DNA from: Nonomuraea spiralis
GTDB taxonomy: Bacteria; Actinomycetota; Actinomycetes; Streptosporangiales; Streptosporangiaceae
DNA: 64,000 bases
Assembly (NCBI RefSeq): GCF_014648435.1
Contig: NZ_BMRC01000001.1
Coordinates: 382,481-446,480 of the forward strand
Direction: 5' to 3'
In this document: positions 7,281-14,961 of the stretch, one piece after another
Layout: every line of letters begins with the position of its first letter
How positions within the stretch are numbered: position 1 is the first letter of the stretch
The notes under the pieces: model-generated
Told to the model about the DNA's origin: nothing
What the model saw: the letters and a program-made list of their open reading frames with translations, nothing else
The model's database searches: none
Position numbers and translations under genes: made by a program

Positions 7281-8876
7281 TCAGTGGGAGCCGGCCAGGT
7301 CCAGGTCCTTGACGTCGGGGTCGCCCTCGTCGGCGAAGTAGTCGCCGCGCTGCGTCGTGTCGGCGCCGTCGGCCACCTTGGCCGCCCGGAAGATCAGCGT
7401 GCCGAGCACGGCGACGACCAGGTTGACGATCAGCGCGAGGAAGCCCGCGTAGATGGTCATCTTGGTGTCGAAGCCGAGGTTCTCCAGGCTGAAGGCCGAG
7501 CCGCCGAAGTGCGCCTTGCCCTTGGCCGGGTTGGGGATGAGGTAGAGCATCCACACGCCCGCCGCCAGGCCCGCCGCCCAGCCCGCCATCAGGCCGCCCT
7601 TGTGGAACCAGCGCGTGTACAGGCCGAGCGCCACCGACGGCAGCGTCTGCAGGATGATCACGCCGCCGATGAGCTGGAGGTCGATCGAGAACTGCGGGTC
7701 CAGCAGCAGGATGCACAGCACCGCGCCGACCTTGACCACGAGCGAGACCACCTTGGAGACCTTGGCCTCCTGGGCGTCGGTGGCCTGCTTGTTGATGTAC
7801 TCGCGGTAGATGTTGCGGGTGAACAGGTTCGCCGCCGCGATCGACATGATCGCCGCCGGGACCAGCGCGCCGATGCCGATGGCCGCGAACGCCACACCGG
7901 TGAACCAGTCGGGGAAGAGCTGGTCGAACAGCATCGGCACGACCGTGTTCGTGTCGGTGCCGATCGGCTTGGTGCCGGCCGCGATGGCCATGAAGCCCAG
8001 CAGCGCGATCAGGCCGAGCACGAAGCTGTAGGCCGGCAGCGCCGACATGTTGCGCTTGATGACGTTGCGGTTCTTGGAGGCCAGCACGCCGGTGAGGCTG
8101 TGCGGGTAGAGGAACAGCGCCAGGGCCGAGCCGAAGGCCAGCGTGATGTACTGGAGCTGGTTGGCGCCGTTGAGCAGGATGCCGTCGCCCGGGGCCGGGG
8201 TCTTGTCGAACTTGGCCTGCGCCATGTCGAAGATGTGGCTCCAGCCGCCCAGCTTGGCCGGGATGTAGATGACCGCGGCCAGGATCACGATGTAGATCAG
8301 CGCGTCCTTGACGAAGGCGATCAGCGCGGGGGCGCGCAGGCCCGACTGGTAGGTGTAGGCGGCCAGGATCGCGAAGGCGATGACGATCGGCAGGTGCCCG
8401 GTGATGCCCATCGACTTCAGCACCGCCTCGATGCCGACGAGCTGCAGCGCGATGTACGGCATCGTGGCCACCAGCCCGGTGATGGCGATCAGCAGAGCCA
8501 GCGTCGGCGACCCGAAGCGCGCCCGGACGAAGTCGGCGGGCGTGACGAACCCGTGCACATGCGAGACCGACCACATCCGCGCCAGCACCAGGAACACCAG
8601 CGGGTAGACCACCACGGTGTACGGCAGCGCGTAGAACCCGAGCGCGCCGGAGCTGAACACCAGCGCCGGCACGGCCACGAACGTGTAGGCGGTGTACAGG
8701 TCGCCGCCGACCAGGAACCAGGTGACCCAGGAGCCGAAGCTGCGCCCGCCGAGGCCCCATTCGTTGAGGCTGGCCAGGTCGGTGGGCCGCCGCCAGCGGG
8801 CCGCCACGAAGCCCATGCCGCTGACCAGGATGAACAGCAGCGCGAAGACGACCAGCTCGGTCACGTGCCCGCTCAT
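7281..8876 (-). CDS. Sodium:solute symporter family permease (monocarboxylate type)
   Basis: The 531-residue membrane protein has about 13 hydrophobic segments and the sodium:solute symporter signature. GGRSFGSWVTWFLVGGDLYTAYTF near the N-terminus, ARFGSPTLALLIAITGLVATMPYIALQLVGIEAVL and AIGIGALVPAAIMSIAAANLFTRNIYREY are the conserved helices. It most resembles the MctP/acetate-permease branch, which imports short monocarboxylates such as acetate, lactate or pyruvate; the exact substrate is inferred. The ATG at 8876 overlaps the stop of the DUF3311 gene. The C-terminal tail is acidic and cytoplasmic. Confidence 0.9.
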   Translation of the reverse strand: MSGHVTELVVFALLFILVSGMGFVAARWRRPTDLASLNEWGLGGRSFGSWVTWFLVGGDLYTAYTFVAVPALVFSSGALGFYALPYTVVVYPLVFLVLARMWSVSHVHGFVTPADFVRARFGSPTLALLIAITGLVATMPYIALQLVGIEAVLKSMGITGHLPIVIAFAILAAYTYQSGLRAPALIAFVKDALIYIVILAAVIYIPAKLGGWSHIFDMAQAKFDKTPAPGDGILLNGANQLQYITLAFGSALALFLYPHSLTGVLASKNRNVIKRNMSALPAYSFVLGLIALLGFMAIAAGTKPIGTDTNTVVPMLFDQLFPDWFTGVAFAAIGIGALVPAAIMSIAAANLFTRNIYREYINKQATDAQEAKVSKVVSLVVKVGAVLCILLLDPQFSIDLQLIGGVIILQTLPSVALGLYTRWFHKGGLMAGWAAGLAAGVWMLYLIPNPAKGKAHFGGSAFSLENLGFDTKMTIYAGFLALIVNLVVAVLGTLIFRAAKVADGADTTQRGDYFADEGDPDVKDLDLAGSH

Positions 8877-9082
8877 TTGGTCATCCGGTAGACGATCGTG
8901 GTGCAGCCGACGCCGACCACGATGAAGGCGAGCTGCAACCAGTAGAACAGCGGGAAGCCGAGCACGCGCGGCTCGTCGGAGTTGAACAGGAACGTGAGCA
9001 GGGGGAGCACGATCGGCACGACCAGCAGCCAGTTCCACGGGCTGCGGTCGGTACGTGGCTGCCCGGAATCCCCGGTAGTCAT
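8873..9082 (-). CDS. DUF3311 small membrane protein, symporter partner
   Basis: The 69-residue protein has a polar N-terminus and two membrane helices, WNWLLVVPIVLPLLTFLF and LGFPLFYWLQLAFIVVGVGCTTIVY, the arrangement of DUF3311. Genes of this family regularly precede monocarboxylate symporters, in the way YjcH precedes ActP, and are thought to be accessory subunits. The ATGA overlap with the symporter gene supports stable coupling. It is the first gene of the operon; the promoter should lie in the 9083-9310 gap. Confidence 0.82.
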   Translation of the reverse strand: MTTGDSGQPRTDRSPWNWLLVVPIVLPLLTFLFNSDEPRVLGFPLFYWLQLAFIVVGVGCTTIVYRMTK

Positions 9083-9104
9083 CGACCCTCCGATTGGGGA
9101 TCAG

Positions 9105-9191
9105 GACCGGTTTGTTGACCGGTTCCTGACAATGTCGTCAATGGAGGGAGGTTAGCTTTCCGGAGGTATTGAACCCAATGTCCGGAGTATT
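9105..9191. promoter_or_regulatory. Repeat-rich upstream region of the symporter operon
   Basis: gaccggtt occurs at 9105-9112 and again at 9117-9124; together with the flanking cag/ctg it is also an imperfect inverted repeat. Further up, tccggaggtatt (9159-9170) and tccggagtatt (9181-9191) form a second pair. The region is upstream of the minus-strand DUF3311/symporter genes, so these are candidate operator sites. A small hairpin, gggcgg-aa-ccgccc at 9280-9293, may end the preceding minus-strand CMD gene. Confidence 0.4.
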
Positions 9192-9310
9192 ACGGTTTGG
9201 CCTAAATGTCGAGATGAACTCTCAACAAGTGAGACGTGAAGCCCCCTCCGTCACCGGCACGTTAAGTCGCCCTCGCGCCGGGCGGAACCGCCCGATCGGC
9301 GAATGGTCGG

Positions 9311-9940
9311 CTACTCGCGACGAACGGTCACTTCGTCGGCGATGTCCCTCGTGCCGTACCCCTCGGGCGCGGGCACCTCGATGATCGGGTCGGGGCGGTC
9401 GTCGAACTCCAGCCGCAGTGCCCGTGCCATCGTGGCGTGCATCTCGTACAGGCAGACGATGTAGGTCAGCTCGAGGATCTGCTCGTCGGGCAGATGGGCG
9501 CGCAGTACGGCGAACACCTCGTCGTGCACCCGGCCGCCGTCGAGCACCAGGCCGTCGGTGTAGGCCAGCACCGCCCGTTCCAGCTCGCCGAACCGGTCGC
9601 TGACCTGCCAGGACGCGACCGCCGCCACCTTCTCCTCGGGCACGCCGAGCGCCCGGAGCTGCTTGCAGTGCTGGGAGTAGACGAACTGGCTCTGCCGCGC
9701 CCAGCCCGCCCTGGTCTGCCCCAGCTCGCGCAGCACCGGGTCGAGCCGGGACTCCCGGTAGATCTGGAAGCCCTTGACGCAGTGGCGGAAGATCTTGGGG
9801 TCGAGGGCGAAGACCGTCCACCAGTCGCCCGGCGAGCCGGTCGCGGTCCCCGTGCCGTCGGGGGACAGCAGCCGGTCGTGGAAGAACCGGACGACCGGGT
9901 CGCTCACCTCCTCGGGCGGCACCCGGCGCAGGCGCGGCAT
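9311..9940 (-). CDS. Carboxymuconolactone decarboxylase (CMD) family protein
   Basis: The 209-residue helical protein contains the CMD/AhpD-like core around QSQFVYSQHCKQLRALGVPEEKVAAV, followed by WQVSDRFGELERAVLAYTDGL and a C-terminal repeat of the helical pair (LTYIVCLYEMHATMARAL). Only one cysteine is in the active-site position (C followed by K), not the CxxC of peroxidase-type AhpD, so a decarboxylase or uncharacterised role is more likely. It overlaps the VOC-family gene upstream by one base (TGATG), so the two are coupled, probably in breakdown of an aromatic or hydroxylated compound. Confidence 0.8.
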   Translation of the reverse strand: MPRLRRVPPEEVSDPVVRFFHDRLLSPDGTGTATGSPGDWWTVFALDPKIFRHCVKGFQIYRESRLDPVLRELGQTRAGWARQSQFVYSQHCKQLRALGVPEEKVAAVASWQVSDRFGELERAVLAYTDGLVLDGGRVHDEVFAVLRAHLPDEQILELTYIVCLYEMHATMARALRLEFDDRPDPIIEVPAPEGYGTRDIADEVTVRRE

Positions 9941-10488
9941 CAGACGGTCCTGTCGGCGGCCGTCTTGGGCTCGTGCCGTACGTCGCCGGGCTGCCCGACG
10001 GGCCGCGTCCAGGCGGCGAACTCCACCAGGACCCCGTCGGGGTCCTTGAAGTAGATGGACCTGACGAACACGCCGTCGTGCATCTGCGCCGCCACGCCGA
10101 ACTCGCTGTCGTCGTGGTTGAGCAGCACGCCCACGTCGATGCCCTTGGCGACCAGCCGGTCGCGGTACTCATCGATGCGCTCGGGCGGCACGTCGAAGGC
10201 GAGGTGGTTCATCGAGCCGACCGCCGACAGCAGCTCGCCCCGGTCGGGCAGGCTCTTCGGCGCCGACACCCCGGGCACCCCCTCGGGCGCGTCGGGGAAC
10301 CAGAAGAAGGCCAGCGCGTTGCCGCCGCCGCAGTCGAAGAAGAAGTGCTGGCCCCAGCCGAAGGGCAGCTCGATCGTCTTGATCAGCGGCATGCCCAGCA
10401 CGCCGGAGTAGAAGTCGACGGTCTGCTTCATGTCCGAGCAGACCAGGGCGATGTGGTTGACCCCGCGGAGCTCGAATTCGCTGTTCAT
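9940..10488 (-). CDS. VOC (glyoxalase/dioxygenase) superfamily protein
   Basis: The 182-residue protein carries two beta-alpha-beta-beta-beta modules. VNHIALVCSDMKQTVDFYSGVLGM opens the first with a metal-ligand His, and MNHLAFDVPPERIDEYRDRL opens the second with the second His. YFKDPDGVLVEFAAW ends with the typical metal-binding Glu. This fits extradiol dioxygenase-like or glyoxalase-type metalloenzymes. The ATG at 10488 is preferred to an in-frame TTG at 10497. The gene is coupled to the CMD gene and divergent from an SDR gene with 77 bases between them. Confidence 0.85.
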   Translation of the reverse strand: MNSEFELRGVNHIALVCSDMKQTVDFYSGVLGMPLIKTIELPFGWGQHFFFDCGGGNALAFFWFPDAPEGVPGVSAPKSLPDRGELLSAVGSMNHLAFDVPPERIDEYRDRLVAKGIDVGVLLNHDDSEFGVAAQMHDGVFVRSIYFKDPDGVLVEFAAWTRPVGQPGDVRHEPKTAADRTV

Positions 10489-10565
10489 AGTAATCAACTA
10501 CTTATCACAGGGTTTCGGCATAAAACATGACATGGGGTGACGGGTATTCGGGACACGATCGGCCC

Positions 10566-11480
10566 ATGATTGTGGTGGTGGCGGGCGCGACCCGCGGTAC
10601 GGGACGAGGCATGGCGGTCGCTCTGGGGGCGGCCGGGGCGACGGTCTACTGCGCCGGCCGGAGCACGCGGGAGCGCCGTTCGGAGATGGATCGTCCCGAG
10701 ACGATCGAGGAGACCGCCGAGCTGGTGAGCGCGGCCGGCGGCACGGGCATCGCGGTCGCGGCCGACTTCCTTGACCCCGCGCAGGTCGCGGACCTGGCCG
10801 CGCGGGTCGAACGCGAGCAGGGCCGGCTCGACGTGCTGGTCAACGACGTGTGGGGCGCCGACCGCCTGTGGAAGTGGGAGACCCCCGTCTGGGAGCACGA
10901 CCTGGACGACGGGCTGCGCCTGCTCAGGCTGGCGATCGACACCCACCTGATCAGCGCCCGCCACCTGCTGCCGCTGCTGATCCGGCGCGAGGGCGGCCTG
11001 GTCGTGGAGGTCACCGACGGCACCTGGGAGTTCAACCGGACCCGCTACCGCGAGAACGTCTACTACGACCTGGCCAAGCTGTCGGTCAACCGGCTGGCCT
11101 TCGCCTGGTCCCACGAGCTGCGCCCGTACGGCGGGACGGCGGTGGCCGTGACACCCGGGTTCCTGCGCTCGGAGGCGATGCTGGAGGGCTTCGGCGTCAC
11201 CGAGGAGAACTGGCGCGAGGCGAAGGCGGACGGTGCCTGGATGGTCTCGGAGACCCCCGCCTACGCCGGTCGCGGCGTGGCCGCCCTCGCCCAGGACCCC
11301 GGCCGCAAGCGCTGGTCGGGGGCCTCGGTCACCAGCGGCGAACTGGCCGAGGCGTACGGGATCACCGACGTGGACGGCAGCCGCCCGCAGGTGTGGCGCT
11401 ACCTCGCCGAGGCCGGCGAGAAGGCCGGCGAGAAGGCCGGCGAGAAGGGCGGCGACGGCGGCTGGGAGGCCTATCGCTGA
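10566..11480 (+). CDS. Short-chain dehydrogenase/reductase (SDR)
   Basis: The 304-residue protein has the nucleotide-binding GATRGTGRGMAVAL at the N-terminus, LDVLVNDVWG as the NxxG-like motif and YDLAK as the catalytic YxxxK. An extended region after GRSTRERRSEMDRPETI and the long C-terminus resemble the atypical SDRs annotated as SDR oxidoreductases in actinomycetes. The tail has three perfect repeats of Ala-Gly-Glu-Lys, a likely low-complexity extension outside the fold. The ATG at 10566 starts six codons before the glycine motif. Its 3' end overlaps the convergent WYL gene by 10 bases. Confidence 0.88.
   Translation: MIVVVAGATRGTGRGMAVALGAAGATVYCAGRSTRERRSEMDRPETIEETAELVSAAGGTGIAVAADFLDPAQVADLAARVEREQGRLDVLVNDVWGADRLWKWETPVWEHDLDDGLRLLRLAIDTHLISARHLLPLLIRREGGLVVEVTDGTWEFNRTRYRENVYYDLAKLSVNRLAFAWSHELRPYGGTAVAVTPGFLRSEAMLEGFGVTEENWREAKADGAWMVSETPAYAGRGVAALAQDPGRKRWSGASVTSGELAEAYGITDVDGSRPQVWRYLAEAGEKAGEKAGEKGGDGGWEAYR
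11412..11447 (+). repeat. Three perfect copies of a 12-bp tandem repeat inside the SDR gene
   Basis: gccggcgagaag is repeated at 11412-11423, 11424-11435 and 11436-11447 and codes for AGEK three times near the protein C-terminus. In-frame repeats of this kind change copy number easily by slippage and leave the fold untouched. Confidence 0.9.
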
Positions 11481-12445
11481 CCCGCAGAGGAGGGCGGCTC
11501 CTCGCCCGCGTAGAGCGCCGCCGTGCGGGCGGCGGCGCGGGCGACCAGGGTACGCAGCTCCGCCGGTTCGAGCACCTCGGCCTCCGGCCCGAACCGCAGC
11601 ACCTGCGAGTACGCCACCTCCACCGACTCCACGGCCAGGCGTACGACCCCGTCCGGCGTGAGCGAGGCCAGCGCGTCGTCCACGGCGGCGGGGTCGGCGA
11701 CGTACCGCAGCATGCGCCGTCCCGCCGGGCTGAGCCGCAACGTGATCACGTCCCTGAGCAGCGAGCGGCTGAACGCGGCCGCCTGCCCGGCCCAGAACCC
11801 GGCCAGGTCGAAGCCCGCCTCCCGATCAAAACGCGGCTCGCGCAGGCGGACGTCCCCGATCCGGTCCACCCGGAAGATCAGGAACCGGGTGCCCAGCCGG
11901 GCCGCCAGGTACCAGCTGCCCGCCTTCAGCACCAGCCCGTACGGCTCCAGGTCCCGCCTGCGCTCCTTGTAGTCCAGCGTGACCGGCAGGTCGTTCCACA
12001 CGGCCCTGGCCAGCGGGGCCAGCGCCGCGGGCGGCGGCACGTCGCCGGCGAACCAGCCGGGCGCGTCCAGGTGGAAGCGCTGCGCGGCGGTCGCGGGCGC
12101 GTCGCGCAGCGCGGGGGACAGCGCCGCGGCGGCCTTGAGCCGGGCCGTCGCCGCCACCTCCTGCAGTCCCATCTCGCGCAGCGCCCCGGGCACCCCCGAC
12201 AGGAACAGCGCCTCGGCCTCGGACCGGTCCAGCCCGGTCAGCCGGGTGCGGTAGCCGTCCAGCAGCCGGTAGCCGCCGCCGCGCCCGCGGTCGGCGTAGA
12301 CCGGTACGCCCGCCTCCGACAGCGCCAGCACGTCGCGGTGCACCGTGCGCTCGGAGACCTCCAGCTCCTTGGCCAGCTCGGCCGCCGTCATCCCGCCCCG
12401 GCCCTGCAGCAGCAGGACCAGCGACATCAGCCGCGCGGCGCGCAC
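11471..12445 (-). CDS. HTH/WYL-domain transcriptional regulator
   Basis: The 324-residue protein starts with a winged HTH of the DeoR-like type (MTAAELAKELEVSERTVHRDVLALSEAGVPVYADRGRGGGYRLL). A WYL domain follows, with the conserved VTLDYKERRRDLEPYGLVLKAGSWYL and FRVDRIGDVRL, then a WCX-type C-terminal extension. WYL proteins sense ligands or nucleic acids and regulate metabolism or stress genes. The start is either the GTG at 12445 (VRAARLMSLVLLLQ, matching the family) or the ATG at 12427, which overlaps the upstream hydrolase stop as TGATG. Coupling to that hydrolase suggests they act together. Confidence 0.88.
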   Translation of the reverse strand: MRAARLMSLVLLLQGRGGMTAAELAKELEVSERTVHRDVLALSEAGVPVYADRGRGGGYRLLDGYRTRLTGLDRSEAEALFLSGVPGALREMGLQEVAATARLKAAAALSPALRDAPATAAQRFHLDAPGWFAGDVPPPAALAPLARAVWNDLPVTLDYKERRRDLEPYGLVLKAGSWYLAARLGTRFLIFRVDRIGDVRLREPRFDREAGFDLAGFWAGQAAAFSRSLLRDVITLRLSPAGRRMLRYVADPAAVDDALASLTPDGVVRLAVESVEVAYSQVLRFGPEAEVLEPAELRTLVARAAARTAALYAGEEPPSSAGQR

Positions 12446-14019
12446 AGCGGCAACACCACGGCCGAGGGGCGGTCGGGGGAGTGGAACACCTCGACGTCGG
12501 CGGGCACCATCGGGCCGCCCGCCGCGTCCACCGGCTCGCCGGTGCCCGGGTTGCGGGCGATCGTCGGGTACGCCCCGGCCGCCACGTGCACCCGGATCCG
12601 GTGGCCGCGACGGAACCGGTGCCCGATCGGCCACAACTCCACCCGTACGCGGCGCACGCCGTCGCCGTCGCCGGTCACCGGGCCCAGCCGGCGCACCCCC
12701 TCGCACAGGTTGAGCGAGCGCCCGTCGGGGTGCACGTCGCACACCCGGACCACCACGTCCACGTACGGCGTGCTGGAGCGCAGGTAGACGTCGGCGTGCA
12801 CCGGGCCGATCATCTCCACGTCCGACTCCAGCGTCGCGGAGCTGTGGACCAGCACGTCGCGCCGGGCCTCCAGGCGCCGCTGGTCGCGCGGCCTGGAGTC
12901 GGCCAGCAGCACCGGTCCGCCGATCACCGGCGTCGGGTGGGCGGGGTGGTAGCGGAACCGGCCGGACCCGGCCTGCGCCGGCACCTCCGGCGCCAGCCCG
13001 CCACCCTCCTGGAGGTGCCAGCGCTGCTCCCGCATGCCCGGCACCGGCCAGTCGGGGTAGTCGCGCCACTCGCCGGCCCCGGTCACGTAGAGCCGCACCG
13101 GGTCGGGACGCAGCCCGGACGAATCGCCCATCAGGTGGGCGCGGAACCAGGCCAGCGCCTCGGTCATCGAGGGCCGCCCGTGCCGGGAGTCGACGTGGTA
13201 CCAGGGCCCGATCGTCAGGTACGGCCGCCGTCCCGCCGCCCGCATCGCCGCGTAGTCCTTGAGCTGCCAGGGCAGGAAGACGTCGTACCAGCCGCCGAGC
13301 ATGGTGACCGCGGCCTCCACCTCGCCGACCTTGGGGGAGAAGTCGCGCTTGGCCCAGTACGGCACGGCCGGGTCGGCATGGTGGGCCAGCAGGTCGCGGA
13401 AGAAGCGCAGCGGCCGGCCCGCCGAGGCCAGGTCCAGCTCGGCCACCGGCCGCCCCGACAACACCGCCCGCCGGGTCGACCTCGGCGCGGTCAGCATCGC
13501 CGCCCCGCCCACGAACCGGCGCGTCATGGTCTCGGTCAGCGTGGTCCAGCTCAGCGCCGACTCCAGCGCGAACGCGCCGCCCACGTACGCGGCGTCCCTG
13601 AACTGGGAGGCGGTGATCTGCGTGGCCATGGCCTTGAGGTCGGGCCCGGCCTCGGACGCCACGGCCCACTGGGCGTAGCCGAGGTAGGAGGGGCCGAACA
13701 TGGCGAACGAGCCGCCGTACCAGGGCTGTTTGCGCAGCCAGGCGATCGTGGCCAGGCCGTCGTCGTGCTCGTCGCCGAGCGGGTCGAGGCTGCCGCCCGA
13801 GCCGAAGCCGCCCCGGCAGCTCTGGATCAGCACGTGGAAGCCGTTCCTGGCGAACCCGCGGCCGTACATCCAGCCGAACAGGCCGCGCCTGCCGTACGGC
13901 GAGCGGATCAGGACCGCCGGGGCCGCCCGCCCGTGGGGCGGGGCGTAGTGGTCGGCCAGCAGCGTCACGCCGTCGGGCATGGGGACGGGGATGTTCCGCC
14001 GGAGCCGCACGCGTCTCAT
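12427..14019 (-). CDS. CocE/NonD family hydrolase (S15 Xaa-Pro peptidase-like)
   Basis: The 530-residue protein has the S15 alpha/beta-hydrolase domain: GVTLLADHYAPP, LIRSPYGRRG, and the nucleophile elbow GPSYLGYAQW. The aspartate/histidine part is around GPWYHVDSRHGRP. A C-terminal jelly-roll domain (RFRYHPAHPTPVIGG to the end) is typical of cocaine esterase and acyl-peptide hydrolases. No signal peptide is visible, so it should be cytoplasmic. It probably cleaves esters or N-acylated peptides. The WYL regulator gene follows directly. Confidence 0.88.
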   Translation of the reverse strand: MRRVRLRRNIPVPMPDGVTLLADHYAPPHGRAAPAVLIRSPYGRRGLFGWMYGRGFARNGFHVLIQSCRGGFGSGGSLDPLGDEHDDGLATIAWLRKQPWYGGSFAMFGPSYLGYAQWAVASEAGPDLKAMATQITASQFRDAAYVGGAFALESALSWTTLTETMTRRFVGGAAMLTAPRSTRRAVLSGRPVAELDLASAGRPLRFFRDLLAHHADPAVPYWAKRDFSPKVGEVEAAVTMLGGWYDVFLPWQLKDYAAMRAAGRRPYLTIGPWYHVDSRHGRPSMTEALAWFRAHLMGDSSGLRPDPVRLYVTGAGEWRDYPDWPVPGMREQRWHLQEGGGLAPEVPAQAGSGRFRYHPAHPTPVIGGPVLLADSRPRDQRRLEARRDVLVHSSATLESDVEMIGPVHADVYLRSSTPYVDVVVRVCDVHPDGRSLNLCEGVRRLGPVTGDGDGVRRVRVELWPIGHRFRRGHRIRVHVAAGAYPTIARNPGTGEPVDAAGGPMVPADVEVFHSPDRPSAVVLPLCAPRG

Positions 14020-14090
14020 GTCCTAACCAGTAACAGATGCGACGGGACGGGTGATAGGCGGGGGTTACGGTCGCGTAAGGAGAATTCCCC

Positions 14091-14894
14091 TTGGCAAACT
14101 ATCCGGTCATGGGACGAATCACTACTTACGTCGCCCTAGGGGACAGTTTCACCGAGGGACTGGAGGACCCGGCCGCGTACGGGTTCCGCGGCTGGGCCGA
14201 CCGGCTGGCCGAGCACATCGAGGCCGACCACCTCCAGGCCGGACAACCCGGCCTGCGGTACGCCAACCTCGCCGTCCGCGGCCGCCTGATCGACGACATC
14301 GTGTCCGAGCAGGTGCCGAAGGCGGTCGAGCTCGGCGCCGACCTGGTCTCGCTGTGCGCCGGGGGCAACGACATCCTGCGGCCGGGCAGCGGGCCCGCGT
14401 CCGTGGCCAAGCGGCTGGAGCAGGGCGTCAGGACGCTGACCGAGGCGGGCGCCCGGGTGCTCATGTTCACCGGGTTCGACCTGCGGCACGTGCCGGTCAT
14501 GCGGCTGGCCCACTCCAAGATCGAGGTCTACAACCTGCACATCCACGACATCGCCCGCCGCTACGACGCGCTGCTGGTCGACCTGTGGCCGATGACGGTC
14601 TTCCGCGACGCGCGCGCCTGGAACGCCGACCGCCTGCACCTCAGCCCCGACGGCCACCGCAGGGTGGCGCTGCGGGCCGCCGAGGTGCTCGGCGTGCCGG
14701 TGGACGCGGACTGGCGGGAGCCGTACCCGGTCAGGCGGCCGCCGGTGTGGACGGCCGCCCGCCGCGAGGACCTGCGCTGGGCCAGGACCTACCTCGGCCC
14801 GTGGATCGGCAGGCGCATCAACGGGCGTTCCTCGGGCGACGGGGCGCTGCCCAAACGCCCGGACCTCGCCCCGCTGACGGCCGCCGACCGCTGA
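14091..14894 (+). CDS. SGNH/GDSL hydrolase
   Basis: The 267-residue protein has all SGNH blocks: ALGDSFTEG with the nucleophile Ser, a Gly in AVRGRLIDD, CAGGNDILRPG with the Asn, and DRLHLSPDGHR with the Asp-His pair. It lacks a signal peptide and is likely a cytoplasmic esterase or acyl hydrolase. The TTG at 14091 has AAGGAG eight bases upstream; an in-frame ATG at 14109 has none but would give a shorter, family-like N-terminus. It is convergent with the subtilisin gene, separated by a perfect hairpin. Confidence 0.88.
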   Translation: MANYPVMGRITTYVALGDSFTEGLEDPAAYGFRGWADRLAEHIEADHLQAGQPGLRYANLAVRGRLIDDIVSEQVPKAVELGADLVSLCAGGNDILRPGSGPASVAKRLEQGVRTLTEAGARVLMFTGFDLRHVPVMRLAHSKIEVYNLHIHDIARRYDALLVDLWPMTVFRDARAWNADRLHLSPDGHRRVALRAAEVLGVPVDADWREPYPVRRPPVWTAARREDLRWARTYLGPWIGRRINGRSSGDGALPKRPDLAPLTAADR

Positions 14895-14918
14895 CCCGGG
14901 GGCCCGCCGTACGGGATG

Positions 14919-14959
14919 ACCCGGGGTCCCGCCGCACCAGGGACGGCGGGACCCCGGGT
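14919..14959. terminator. Bidirectional terminator between SGNH hydrolase and subtilase genes
   Basis: acccggggtcccgccg (14919-14934) pairs perfectly with cggcgggaccccgggt (14944-14959), a 16-bp stem with a 9-base loop. It lies between convergent genes and can serve both. No U-run is present. Confidence 0.85.
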
Positions 14960-14961
14960 GG